A stretch of DNA of 64,000 nt from CAVUNY01 sp963843535 (GCA_963843535.1 CAWJKU010000004.1:1054001-1118000), one strand, 5' to 3'. Positions 1 through 8,492 are shown, counted from the stretch's first letter. Program-made: numbers and translations. Notes: generated by a model from the letters alone, not told the origin.

Positions 1-239
1 CATTTACTCAAAAAATCACGCGGCTCCCTCTGCCGGCCTTGATGGCGGGACAGGTTTTGGAGCATATGACCGCGCAGCCAGCGCCGACGCGTTCGGAAGT
101 ATGCTACCTGCTGGAAATGCTCATGCAAGGGTACCGGGGTTTTGTCCTTTCGGATGAAACCGCAATCGGGCAGTACCCGGTGGAAAGCTGCCAGACCGCG
201 GGACTGTTTCTTAGCGAAGATATTCAACCTATGGTTTGA
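1..239 (+). CDS. Pyruvate kinase-like protein, C-terminal end (partial at left edge)
   Basis: The gene begins before the window; the frame runs from base 3 to a TGA at 237-239. The visible end reads like the last part of a pyruvate kinase barrel: PTRSEVCYLLEMLMQGYRGF, then LSDETAIGQYPVES, which matches the family pattern PTRAE...LSGETAxGxYPVE. Pyruvate kinase makes pyruvate and ATP from phosphoenolpyruvate in glycolysis. The protein stops about 20 residues after the PVE motif, so the usual C-terminal alpha/beta allosteric domain is missing. It may be a barrel-only paralogue and not the main glycolytic enzyme; LSDET in place of LSGET also suggests divergence. The N-terminal catalytic residues are outside the window. 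Confidence 0.7.
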   Translation, partial: FTQKITRLPLPALMAGQVLEHMTAQPAPTRSEVCYLLEMLMQGYRGFVLSDETAIGQYPVESCQTAGLFLSEDIQPMV

Positions 240-468
240 GGGAGGTAGGTATACCTGGAGATCACTGGCGGTGAAATTAAGGGGAGTGACGAAGGTCCAG
301 CCAGGATCGTACCATTGGCTGAAATTCCGCCGATCTCACCCACGCGGACAGGCAGCCAGAGGGCGCTGCAGGCCTATCTGGCGAAGATTGGTGGGAAAAA
401 AGGTGATAATAAGTAGAATTTGGGCCAGTTTTACTGGCCCAAATTCTACAAAAAGTAATCCCTTCCCA
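240..468. other. Intergenic stretch between the pyruvate-kinase-like gene and ssrA
   Basis: There is no gene I can support. The pyruvate-kinase-like frame continues open from 249 to a TAG at 414-416 after two stops (237-239 and 246-248), but it has no good start codon. It could be eroded coding sequence or chance. A perfect hairpin at 413-449 closes the interval. Confidence 0.4.
413..449. terminator. Long perfect hairpin, probable bidirectional terminator
   Basis: The arm GTAGAATTTGGGCCAGT (413-429) and its exact complement (433-449) form a 17-bp perfect stem with a TTT loop. It lies between the pyruvate-kinase-like gene on the plus strand and ssrA on the minus strand, so it can end both transcripts. 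A T-rich stretch follows on the minus-strand side. Similar tri-loop hairpins occur at 20045-20085 and 56041-56075. Confidence 0.65.
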
Positions 469-859
469 GGTGGAGATGGCGGGAATCGAACCCGCGTCCG
501 AAAGAATCGACCCGCGAACATCTACGAGCGTAGGAGTTCTTTGTTGTCGCCCGTTACAGGAGGAACTACAGACCGGTAACAGGCCATCCGCTCAGACCCG
601 AAGGCCCTCTTTCGCGCCGGTCACGGCAGCCGGTGCGGCACCACTGGCTTTGTGACGCCTGTTCCACCTCCGGCCAGGGAGCGGGGTGGGCAGACGTGAC
701 CTTAAAAGGTCATTGCGCTAGCCACAAGCTTATGCAGCGAGGGGCATTGCAGCATAGGAAGTGCGATTGGCACTTGATTTTTTGTGCTGAGTTTACGAGG
801 TCGGCACCTCTCGGCTCGCAGTTCGGGACCAGCCTCTCCCGTCGAAGCCTGTCATCCCC
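469..859 (-). ncRNA. ssrA: Transfer-messenger RNA (tmRNA)
   Basis: This is a one-piece tmRNA of about 391 nt, which rescues stalled ribosomes by trans-translation. The 5' end GGGGATGAC (859-851) and the 3' end CATCTCC (478-472) form a 7-bp tRNA-like acceptor with one G-U pair. The T-arm reads GGGTTCGATTCCCGCC. The tag frame starts at resume codon GCC (771-769) and ends at TAA (732-730), giving ANRTSYAAMPLAA, with the hydrophobic Ala-Ala end expected for protease recognition. After discriminator A (471) the DNA reads CCT, so the final A of CCA is probably added after transcription. A -10 box TATAAT lies at 875-870 on this strand. Confidence 0.95.
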
Positions 860-869
860 GAACACCTGT

Positions 870-875
870 ATTATA
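870..875 (-). promoter_or_regulatory. -10 element for ssrA
   Basis: TATAAT on the minus strand, 10 nt before the tmRNA 5' end, preceded by CCGG. No convincing -35 is visible at standard spacing. The mature 5' end is normally made by RNase P, so the transcript may start slightly upstream. Confidence 0.5.
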
Positions 876-970
876 CCGGATTTCAACCCAATCCGGGCGC
901 CATTTGGTAAAATTGGAGGGCACGCTCTACCGGTCGGGTGGGGAGAACATCATGCTTAAAGGAGGGCTCC

Positions 971-1903
971 GTGATCACTTATTTTAAGAACACTGAGAGC
1001 GGTTTGACCCAGATGGATGAGCCGGTAAACGGCTGCTGGATTCGGGTACAGGATCCCAGTCCGCGGGAGATCGTCGATATCACGGAATTAGGCATCCCGC
1101 AGGATTTCATCACGCCTGCATTGGATATAGACGAGCGAGCACGCACCGAACGCGATGATGACGGTATCATTTTGATCGTGCTGCGCGTACCGCTTTTCCA
1201 GGGCGAAAAAGTGGACGTACCCTATACAACCCTGCCCATCGTGATCATTTTGTGCGAAAAATATATCCTTACAGTTTCAAAATACGCGAGCGACATCCTG
1301 GAGGAGTTTTGTACAGGCAAGGTCAAAGGTTTTTCGACCAGCAAGCGCAATCGTTTTGTGCTGCGTCTTTTATTCAGCGCTGCCAACAAATATCTGATGC
1401 ACTTGCGCGAGATCAACAAGACGGTGGATGGGCTGGAAGACCAACTCCAGTTATCGATGCGCAATAAAGAAGTTCTGGATCTGCTGAAATACCAAAAAAG
1501 CCTGGTGTATTTCACGACGGCCTTGAAAACAAATGAATTTGTTCTGGAACGATTGCAGCGCACCCAGATGTTCAAGATGTACCCGGATGATGAAGATTTA
1601 TTGGAAGATGTGATCACAGAGAACCAGCAGGCGATTGAAATGGTGAACATCTCCAGCAGCATTCTGAGCTCGATGATGGATGCCTTTGCTTCGATCATCT
1701 CCAACAACCTGAACGTGGTCATGAAATTCCTGGCCTCGATCACCATCGTCATGAGCATTCCAACCATCGTCACCAGTTTTTTTGGGATGAACGTCGACCT
1801 GCCGTTCCAGAACCATCCACTGGCTTCGATATTCATTATTCTGATATTCGTGCTCATTTCAGCCGGGGTGATCTGGATTTTTATGCGCCGGGATTGGTTC
1901 TAG
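971..1903 (+). CDS. corA: CorA-family divalent cation transporter
   Basis: Inner-membrane Mg2+/Co2+ channel of the CorA/MIT family, 310 aa. The N-terminal half is a soluble domain with a long helix (about residues 150-245). Two C-terminal membrane segments follow, the first ending in the signature FGMNV (the family motif is GMN). The last residues, FMRRDWF, form the short basic tail. GTG at 971 is chosen because AAAGGAGG (958-965) sits 5 nt upstream; an in-frame start at 938 has no such site. It is a single gene downstream of the divergent ssrA, with a possible -10 TAAAAT at 908-913. Transported ion not determined; Mg2+ is most likely. Confidence 0.92.
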   Translation: MITYFKNTESGLTQMDEPVNGCWIRVQDPSPREIVDITELGIPQDFITPALDIDERARTERDDDGIILIVLRVPLFQGEKVDVPYTTLPIVIILCEKYILTVSKYASDILEEFCTGKVKGFSTSKRNRFVLRLLFSAANKYLMHLREINKTVDGLEDQLQLSMRNKEVLDLLKYQKSLVYFTTALKTNEFVLERLQRTQMFKMYPDDEDLLEDVITENQQAIEMVNISSSILSSMMDAFASIISNNLNVVMKFLASITIVMSIPTIVTSFFGMNVDLPFQNHPLASIFIILIFVLISAGVIWIFMRRDWF

Positions 1904-1990
1904 CACTTTTTCATTATCCCAAAAAGCCACGTATATATCACCGGTTGGCGGTCGCAGCCAGCCGGTTTTGTATAAACTATGTACAATGTA

Positions 1991-2020
1991 TTGGAAAATG
2001 GCAGTAAAAAGACTTAGAAT
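1991..2020 (+). promoter_or_regulatory. Candidate sigma-70 promoter for the ABC operon
   Basis: TTGGAA (1991-1996) and TAGAAT (2015-2020), spaced 18 bp, lie just before the ABC ATPase gene. Both hexamers are imperfect. Confidence 0.4.
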
Positions 2021-2044
2021 AAGTCCTGACAGGAGCTGAAACGC

Positions 2045-2800
2045 GTGATGAAAAATGAGTTGAATGAACCGGTCCGCCCCATGGGTGAAACGAATAAATC
2101 GGACGGACTGGCTTTCTTACAATTATCCCATCTGACCAAAAGCTATATGGAAGGCGGGAAACGCCGCATCGTATTGCAAGACGCCAGCCTTGCCATCGGG
2201 CGGGGTGAGTTTCTCGCCATACTGGGAAAAAGCGGTAGCGGCAAGACGACCCTGCTCAACCTGATCAGTGGTATTGACCGGTCGGACCAGGGTGAGATAT
2301 GCCTCAACGGAACCAACCTGACCGAGTTGAACGAAAACGAAAGAACCCTGTTCCGGCGCCAGAAAATAGGTTTTATATTCCAATTCTTCAACCTGATTCC
2401 AACGTTAAGCGTATGGGAAAATATCACCCTGCCGCTCGAATTAAACGAAAAAATGGATGAAGAGGGCATCCAGCGGGCCGAGGGACTGTTAGAAGCGGTC
2501 GAGCTGGCAGACCGGAAGAAAACGTTCCCGGACCGCCTGTCAGGCGGGGAGCAGCAGCGCATAGCCATCGCCAGGGCTCTGGTCCACGATCCGCTCCTGG
2601 TGCTGGCGGATGAACCGACAGGCAACCTGGACGAAGATACCGGCCAGCACGTGCTGGCACTATTGGATCGATTGACGCGCCAGGCGGGAAAAAACCTGGT
2701 GATGGTCACTCACAGCCTGGAAGCAGCCAGCCAGGTGGACCGAACGGTCTGGCTGCGAGAAGGCAAATTGGTGGAGCAAACCGCCCCTGAGGTCGTATGA
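2045..2800 (+). CDS. ABC transporter ATP-binding protein, LolD/MacB type
   Basis: ATPase subunit of a type VII (MacB/LolD-like) ABC system. It shows Walker A GKSGSGKT (about residues 61-68), the Q-loop FQFFNLIPTLS, the signature LSGGEQQR and Walker B VLADEP followed by TGNLD, the last typical of this subfamily. The start is GTG 2045 or ATG 2048, with AGGAG at 2031-2035. It overlaps the permease gene by 4 nt (ATGA at 2797-2800), so the two are almost certainly cotranslated. Such systems use ATP hydrolysis for mechanical work on lipoproteins or envelope substrates rather than classic import. The substrate cannot be read from sequence. Confidence 0.92.
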   Translation: MMKNELNEPVRPMGETNKSDGLAFLQLSHLTKSYMEGGKRRIVLQDASLAIGRGEFLAILGKSGSGKTTLLNLISGIDRSDQGEICLNGTNLTELNENERTLFRRQKIGFIFQFFNLIPTLSVWENITLPLELNEKMDEEGIQRAEGLLEAVELADRKKTFPDRLSGGEQQRIAIARALVHDPLLVLADEPTGNLDEDTGQHVLALLDRLTRQAGKNLVMVTHSLEAASQVDRTVWLREGKLVEQTAPEVV

Positions 2801-5364
2801 ACGCCGGACTGTTTCCGCGCGGATTGTGGAATGTTGGTTGGCGCTACCTGCTGCGCCATCGCTGGCAGTCGTTTTTAATGATCCTGGGCATCACCTTGGG
2901 CGTGGCAGTCATGGTGGCGATTGACCTGGCGAACGCCAGCGCCAGCCGGGCTTTTGAATTGAGCACCGAATCCATCACCGGCAAGGCTACTCACCAGATC
3001 CCCGGCGGGCCTTCAGGCCTTGACGAAGCGGTATATACCCGCTTACGCCTTTCAGTGGGGGATATTCCCATGGCGCCGGTCATTTCGACCTATTTCGTGT
3101 CTCCTCAGCTGGGAGAAAGGCCGCTGCTGCTGCTGGGGATCGATCCATTTGTCGATGGGGATTTCCGTTCGTACCTTAACCCCGGCAGCTCCCCAGACAT
3201 TGCCTCCTGGAGCGCATTTCTTACCCGTCCGGGTGCGGTGATCTTATCCCAGACCCTGGCGGAGCGCTACGGATTAATCCTCGGCTCGCCCCTTGTCCTG
3301 GAAATAGAAGGACGCGCCAGCCAGGCTTTCGTGGCGGCATTGGTGAACCCCACGGACGAGCTGCAGCGCCGTTCTCTGGAAGGGACCATCCTGGTCGATA
3401 TCTCAACCGCGCAAGAATTGACCGGCCGGATTGGAAAATTGGACTGGGTGGACCTGATCCTGCCAAAAAACGATCCGGCAGCGGAGCGGCGCATCCAGGA
3501 TCTTCTGCCGACAGGGGTGCAGGTCTCCAGCGTGCTGGCCCGCCAGGGAGCGGTGGAGCAGATGACTTCTGCTTTCCAATTGAATCTGACCATGCTCAGC
3601 ATGCTGGCGCTGATCGTCGGCCTATTTTTGATCTACAACACGATGACATTTTCCGTGGTACAGCGGCGAGCCCTTTTTGGCACCCTGCGCTGCCTGGGCG
3701 TCACGCGGGTAGAAGTATTTGGCCTGGTGATCAGCGAAGCCCTGGTGGTAGGAGTGCTTGGGTCGGCTGCAGGGCTGGGGTTGGGGGTTTTAATGGGACG
3801 CAACACGGTGGGAATGGTCACACAGACCATCAACGACCTGTATTTCACCACCACCGTCCAGGCGGCCGGAATTCCAATCCTCAGCCTGGTTAAAGGAGCA
3901 GCGGCCGGCATCCTGGCGACGGTCCTCGCTGCAGGATTCCCGGCCTGGGAAGCAGCTTCTGTACCGCCTCAAGCCGCGCTCAGCCGATCGGGTTTGGAGA
4001 TTAAGACCCGGCGGATCGTATTATGGGTCGCGGCAGCCGGCATTGGGATGGTATTGGCCGGCGGGGCTGCGTTCAGTATTCCCCAGTACAACCTGCTGTT
4101 CAGTTTTGGGGGTACGGCTGCGGTGGTGGTGGGTTTTGCCATGTTGGCGGCCCTGGCGATGGTGTTAATTCTGAAGGTGATCGCCCCAACTCTGGAAAGG
4201 GTTTTAGGGTTGATTGGGCGCATGGCGCCGCGCAACCTGGTGGCCTCGCTCAGCCGCACTTCGGTGGCAGTGGCTGCTTTAATGGTCGCGGTGGCCGTGA
4301 CGGTGGGGGTGACGTTAATGATCGACTCCTTTCGTTATACCGTGACCATCTGGCTGGCGCAAACACTCCAGGGTGATGTGTACATCACCGCGCCCAATTT
4401 CAATGCCACGGCCTCCACCACGCCCATCGACCCGGCGGCTGTACGCGCTCTGCAAACCTGGCCGGGCATCCAACGCGCTGACCTGCTGCGCACGGTGCGG
4501 GTGGAGATGCCTCAAGGCGAGGTGCAGCTTTCCGCTACCGATAATCCGCGTATCGGTCTGGAGCGTTATTTCCTATGGTCGAAAGATCCTCCAGAGCAGG
4601 TCTGGCAGTCGATGCAGGACGGGGGAGTGTTGATTTCAGAACCGCTGGCCCGGCGGTTTGGCCTGTTGGGACATGACAGCCAGGTTCTCATTGAAACCCC
4701 AGGTGGGTCGCGATCCTTTCCGGTGGAGGGTATTTATTACGATTATGCGTCCAGCGAGGGGGCTATGTTCATGGCTCACGAGGTTTATCGGGAAGTGTGG
4801 TGGGACGACGCCGTCACCGCGATTGCTCTGCGGCTGCCGCCAGGAACTGACCCGGATATTGTGACCCGGCATCTGGAGGATGAGCTGCAGGTGGGCCAGC
4901 GTTTGCTCATCCGCCCCAACCGGGCATTGCGTGCGGATGTGATGGAAGTCTTCGACCGTACCTTTGCCATTACTGCCGCGCTGCGTATTCTGGCGACGGT
5001 GGTAGCATTTATCGGCGTGCTGAACACACTACTCCTCCTTCAGCTTGAAAAACAGCGCGAAGTGGGCATTTTACGCGCGCTGGGTCTGACCGGTGGGCAG
5101 CTCTGGCGCCTGACCATGCTTGAGACCGGCCTGATGGGCCTTTCAGCTGGGCTGCTGGCAGCCCCTACGGGCTATGTACTGGCGTTGATCCTGGTATATA
5201 TCATCAACCAGCGTTCATTTGGTTGGACACTCCAGCTCTCAATTCGGCCTGAGGCATTTGGACAGGCGCTTTTGGTAGCAGTAACGGCGGCTTTACTGGC
5301 TGGAATTTACCCTGCCGGGCGGATGAGCCGCCAGCCGGCCGCGGAAGCGATCCGTTATGAGTAA
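2797..5364 (+). CDS. FtsX/MacB-like ABC permease (855 aa)
   Basis: Large membrane protein with an N-terminal anchor (about residues 20-45), a long extracytoplasmic MacB-PCD-like segment, three or four membrane helices (about 265-420), a second group of helices and a second extracytoplasmic domain, then three C-terminal helices (about 720-840). The two FtsX-type modules suggest an internal duplication, as in the LolC/E-like permeases of Chloroflexota. Motifs such as LFGTLRCLGVTR and EVGILRALGLTGGQ are the cytoplasmic coupling helices after FtsX transmembrane helices. It is partnered by the overlapping ATPase, and the secreted hydrolase gene starts 6 nt later. Confidence 0.9.
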   Translation: MNAGLFPRGLWNVGWRYLLRHRWQSFLMILGITLGVAVMVAIDLANASASRAFELSTESITGKATHQIPGGPSGLDEAVYTRLRLSVGDIPMAPVISTYFVSPQLGERPLLLLGIDPFVDGDFRSYLNPGSSPDIASWSAFLTRPGAVILSQTLAERYGLILGSPLVLEIEGRASQAFVAALVNPTDELQRRSLEGTILVDISTAQELTGRIGKLDWVDLILPKNDPAAERRIQDLLPTGVQVSSVLARQGAVEQMTSAFQLNLTMLSMLALIVGLFLIYNTMTFSVVQRRALFGTLRCLGVTRVEVFGLVISEALVVGVLGSAAGLGLGVLMGRNTVGMVTQTINDLYFTTTVQAAGIPILSLVKGAAAGILATVLAAGFPAWEAASVPPQAALSRSGLEIKTRRIVLWVAAAGIGMVLAGGAAFSIPQYNLLFSFGGTAAVVVGFAMLAALAMVLILKVIAPTLERVLGLIGRMAPRNLVASLSRTSVAVAALMVAVAVTVGVTLMIDSFRYTVTIWLAQTLQGDVYITAPNFNATASTTPIDPAAVRALQTWPGIQRADLLRTVRVEMPQGEVQLSATDNPRIGLERYFLWSKDPPEQVWQSMQDGGVLISEPLARRFGLLGHDSQVLIETPGGSRSFPVEGIYYDYASSEGAMFMAHEVYREVWWDDAVTAIALRLPPGTDPDIVTRHLEDELQVGQRLLIRPNRALRADVMEVFDRTFAITAALRILATVVAFIGVLNTLLLLQLEKQREVGILRALGLTGGQLWRLTMLETGLMGLSAGLLAAPTGYVLALILVYIINQRSFGWTLQLSIRPEAFGQALLVAVTAALLAGIYPAGRMSRQPAAEAIRYE

Positions 5365-5370
5365 ACCGGA

Positions 5371-6528
5371 ATGAGAAAATTCTGGATCTGGATTATTATC
5401 CTGGCAGCCGTAGCGGGCATAGGAGTAATTCTATTTTCCCCAAGACCGCTGGACCAGCCCGATTCCGGGTTGAAAAGCCTGCAGGTTGTTCCAGTACAGG
5501 GGTTTACCCGCGCCAGCGGTCCCCGCCAGTTCAGTTTTCCGCAAGATTTTGGTCCGCACCCCGATTATCAGACGGAATGGTGGTACTACACCGGCAATCT
5601 GGCAGCGCAAGACGGGCGCCATTTTGGCTACCAGCTCACGTTTTTCCGGCGCGGGCTCTTGCCTGAACAGGAAAAGCCACAGCGCGACTCTGACTGGGCG
5701 GTTAACCAGGTCTACCTGGCGCATTTCACCCTGACCGACGTGCAAGGCGGGCAGTTTCATTATTTCGAACGATTCGCGCGCGGCGCAGCCGGTCTTGCGG
5801 GAGCATCCGTCGAACCGGGCTTTCAGGTATGGTTGAATAACTGGTCGGTGCTCCAAACCACCGAAAACGGTTATCAGCTGGGTGCTGAGGAAGGCACAAT
5901 ATCCATCCAATTAGATTTGATCGATCTAAAAGGTCCGATCCTGGAGGGAATCGACGGTTACAGTCAAAAAGGGGCTGACCCGGGCAATGCCTCTTACTAC
6001 TTCAGCCAGACCCGCTTAGAAAGCGCGGGAACCGTCACAATCGGAAGGCAGGCTTACGAAGTGAAGGGCGAGAGCTGGATGGATCATGAATTCAGCACCA
6101 GCGCTTTATCCGGCGACCAGGTGGGATGGGACTGGTTCTCGCTCCAGCTAAGCGACGGTAGTGAACTGATGGTGTATGTCATGCGCCGTACCGACGGCAG
6201 CGCGGATGCTTATTCACAGGGAATGATCATCCACCAGGATGGAACGACACGACAGTTATCGCCAGAAGATTATCGTATCACCCCATTGGCTCAATGGAAA
6301 AGCCCGCGTTCCGGGGCAACCTATCCTGCCGAGTGGCGCATTGAAGTGCCTGCCGAGCAAATTGACCTGACCGTCAGGCCGCGTTTGGCGGACCAGGAAC
6401 TGCGGGTATCTTTTACCTATTGGGAAGGGGCGGTGGCACTCTCGGGCACGCGCAATGGGCAGGCGGTCAGCGGGGCGGGGTACGTGGAACTGACCGGCTA
6501 CGCAAAGAGCATGCAGGGACAATACTAA
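5371..6528 (+). CDS. Predicted secreted hydrolase, CrtC/AttH lipocalin-like (COG5621)
   Basis: 385 aa with an N-terminal signal or anchor helix (residues 4-24). The mature part has the family hallmark TEWWYYTGNL near residue 70 and GESWMDHEFSTS near residue 230, as in proteins built from two lipocalin-like barrels (CrtC/AttH-like). The family is annotated as predicted hydrolase or carotenoid-1,2-hydratase-like, but most members have no known reaction. It is third in the operon with the ABC ATPase and FtsX-like permease, a combination I recall from other bacteria. This suggests it acts outside the membrane on the transporter's substrate, possibly a lipid. The exact function is unknown. Confidence 0.8.
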   Translation: MRKFWIWIIILAAVAGIGVILFSPRPLDQPDSGLKSLQVVPVQGFTRASGPRQFSFPQDFGPHPDYQTEWWYYTGNLAAQDGRHFGYQLTFFRRGLLPEQEKPQRDSDWAVNQVYLAHFTLTDVQGGQFHYFERFARGAAGLAGASVEPGFQVWLNNWSVLQTTENGYQLGAEEGTISIQLDLIDLKGPILEGIDGYSQKGADPGNASYYFSQTRLESAGTVTIGRQAYEVKGESWMDHEFSTSALSGDQVGWDWFSLQLSDGSELMVYVMRRTDGSADAYSQGMIIHQDGTTRQLSPEDYRITPLAQWKSPRSGATYPAEWRIEVPAEQIDLTVRPRLADQELRVSFTYWEGAVALSGTRNGQAVSGAGYVELTGYAKSMQGQY

Positions 6529-6600
6529 GCGCGGGCAGGTGGAACAGAACCCGAACCAGACGGAAAAATCCAATATATGAAAATATTGGTCAAATTGGCT

Positions 6601-7914
6601 TTACTTCACATGCGGTCCTGGACCAGCGGGTTGTGTCAGGTGGCAAACTGTACAGGCATCGATCGTTCCTGTGGTTCCTTGCAGTTGGAGGAATTTAATC
6701 CCATCATTTGACTCGCGGCTGGTGGCAATCGCGTGGGTACTGTCATGACATGCCTCGCAGTAAACACCACCATGCCCGGTTGAGAAGCGGTATAAAGCCT
6801 GGTCCTGGTTGAACTGGTGCGTTGCTGTAGGCAGATGGCATTCATCGCAGCGCGGTTCATGCAACCAGGGATCAGGATTTTGAGCAACCTGGCTCATCGG
6901 GCCGTGACAATCGATGCAGTTCATTTTCCGAGTGGGATCAATACCCGATTGAATGTTAACAGACATACTGTCGCGCAGGCAGCGCGTCGAGGGGCCGGGA
7001 TGGCAGGAATAGCATCCGTCCAACGTGTTGGGAATTATTTCAACGTGCTGAGAATGCATGGCTTTCGACAGGCTGGGCAGCCCTGGCACACCTGGCGCTC
7101 CCAGGGCGTTTGAGCTGTGGCAGCGAGCGCATAATACCGGACGGCTGTTGGTCAAATTGGTATTTTCTTCATCATCGTGAAGGGCGAGAATATTTAGCTC
7201 GACTCTAGCCTGGCTTCCGCCCGGATCCTGTCCAGTCGCATGGCAGGTTTCACAATGCATTTCGGTTGAGACTGGCGCAACGACAGTCAACGTAGCCAAT
7301 ACAATCCCAGTCGATATATCTCTTGCCGTAAGGTTTGCTTTTTGATATGGGTATGGGGTGGTAAGTGCGCTGTCGTTGAATTCGGTCAAAGGGATCCCTT
7401 CGGCGATGAAATAACCTGCTTTCGCATCCATCACATCCGCCAATCCCTTGCCTTTTAACCCAACATTATCTGGTAGATTTACACCAAAAAGCTGTGAGGC
7501 ATAAGTCCAAAAATTGGTCTTGTTGGATGAAGTTTTATTGTCAGGAAAAGCATACTGGACACGTATGCCGTTGGTCACGATTTGCGGGGGATTGCCGCGT
7601 TTGATCACCTGCGCCCATAACGTGTTATACGGCGGAAGTACTGCCAGGTCTTGAAAATCGTGATTATAGCAGTGCATTCCCAGGTCATTCCATCCGAACA
7701 TCACGTAATCACCATGATATGGTCCGGCATGAACGAATGGGAGATGCTGGCTGTAAGGCTGATCGCCAGCTTGATCGTCAATATAGGTTGGATTTTGCAT
7801 TGATTGGGCGGACGATGTTGCGATAACTAGCGCCGCAGCGATAGAAAATATTGTGATAAGCGCCAAACGTGAAACGCGCGCCCGAACATGAAATCGCCCC
7901 GAGTTTATTAACAT
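6601..7914 (-). CDS. Secreted multiheme c-type cytochrome (seven CXXCH motifs)
   Basis: 437 aa with a Sec signal peptide (residues about 12-35). Seven heme-binding motifs occur in the C-terminal half: CETCH, CARCH, CYSCH, CIDCH, CDECH, CEACH and CTVCH. The first half has no heme motif but contains WNDLGMHC, which I associate with a family of respiratory or extracellular multiheme cytochromes. It probably carries electrons outside the membrane, to an extracellular acceptor or a periplasm-like partner. ATG 7914 is preferred over an upstream start because AGAGGTG lies just upstream of it. No cytochrome maturation or partner oxidoreductase genes are nearby. Confidence 0.85.
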   Translation of the reverse strand: MLINSGRFHVRARVSRLALITIFSIAAALVIATSSAQSMQNPTYIDDQAGDQPYSQHLPFVHAGPYHGDYVMFGWNDLGMHCYNHDFQDLAVLPPYNTLWAQVIKRGNPPQIVTNGIRVQYAFPDNKTSSNKTNFWTYASQLFGVNLPDNVGLKGKGLADVMDAKAGYFIAEGIPLTEFNDSALTTPYPYQKANLTARDISTGIVLATLTVVAPVSTEMHCETCHATGQDPGGSQARVELNILALHDDEENTNLTNSRPVLCARCHSSNALGAPGVPGLPSLSKAMHSQHVEIIPNTLDGCYSCHPGPSTRCLRDSMSVNIQSGIDPTRKMNCIDCHGPMSQVAQNPDPWLHEPRCDECHLPTATHQFNQDQALYRFSTGHGGVYCEACHDSTHAIATSRESNDGIKFLQLQGTTGTIDACTVCHLTQPAGPGPHVK

Positions 7915-8046
7915 AGGCACCTCTTTTTTGAAAAATTTTAAAAGAAGTACCAATAAGTTTTTATGGTGAATTAATTATAGCATGCCAGGCAATAAACCAG
8001 CCTTATAAATCCCCTCATTGATAATTACTAGTTTGCGCCCCCATCC

Positions 8047-8406
8047 GCGTCCATCATCCCCTTCCAGGGAAAGGATGCGCTTTTAAATCAAAAGTGGGCG
8101 GAAGAGGACTCGAATACCACCCTCCGCAAGAGGGCCTGCGACCCCCATTGTTGTACACTGTCCCCTTCCGGGGAAAGGATGCGCTTTTAAATCAAAAGTG
8201 GGCGGAACAGGACTCGAATACCACCCTCCGCAGGAGGGCCTGCGACCCCCATTGTTGTACACTGTCCCCTTCCGGGGAAGGGATGCGCTTTTAAATCAAA
8301 AGTGGGCGGAACAGGACTCGAATACCACCCTCCGCAGGAGGGCCTGCGACCCCCATTGTTGTACACTGTCCCCTTCCGGGGAAGGGATGCGCTTTTAAAT
8401 CAAAAG
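8047..8406 (-). repeat. 104-bp tandem array derived from the adjacent tRNA-Val
   Basis: Three full 104-bp units (8095-8198, 8199-8302, 8303-8406) plus a degraded partial unit (8047-8094) lie directly at the 3' side of tRNA-Val. Read on the minus strand, each unit contains AGCGCATCCCTT, a 19-nt insertion that folds as CCCCGGAAGGGG, then ACAACAATGGGGGTCGCAGG, a second insertion folding as CCCTCCTGCGGAGGG, then TTCGAGTCCTGTTCCGCCCA, which is the exact tRNA-Val 3' end. The D-arm and 5' acceptor strand are replaced by AT-rich sequence. Units 2 and 3 are nearly identical, while unit 1 and the partial unit diverge more with distance from the tRNA. Confidence 0.93.
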
Positions 8407-8480
8407 TGGGCGGAACAGGACTCGAACCTGCGACCCCATCCTTGTAAGGGATGTGCTCTAACCAACTGAGCTATCCGCCC
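8407..8480 (-). tRNA. tRNA-Val (UAC)
   Basis: The acceptor GGGCGGA (8480-8474) pairs with TCCGCCC (8414-8408), with discriminator A at 8407. The D-arm contains AGCTCAGTTGGTTAGAGC and the anticodon loop is CTTACAA (anticodon TAC). The T-arm is GCAGGTTCGAGTCCTGT. CCA is not encoded; the next bases belong to the repeat array. A TATAAT on this strand at 8498-8493 lies 12 nt before the 5' end, inside the short gap after the XRE-family gene. Confidence 0.97.
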
Positions 8481-8492
8481 GAAGCGATGCTG

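Noticed and set aside
470..959. Short plus-strand frames across the tmRNA region
   Set aside because: The sequence is fully explained by tmRNA on the opposite strand.
1222..1857. 211-aa minus-strand frame inside corA
   Set aside because: Antisense shadow of corA with no domain and no ribosome site.
8094..8398. Two overlapping 66-aa frames in the repeat array with near-identical proteins
   Set aside because: They are translations of the 104-bp tRNA-derived units; no ribosome site and the period explains the frames.
8047..8406. CRISPR array
   Set aside because: Units are contiguous 104-bp tandem copies with no unique spacers, and they contain tRNA sequence. No cas genes are present.
8047..8480. 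Integrated element with an att site in tRNA-Val
   Set aside because: Repeated tRNA 3' ends can mark integration, but no integrase or foreign genes are adjacent and the units are short and tandem.
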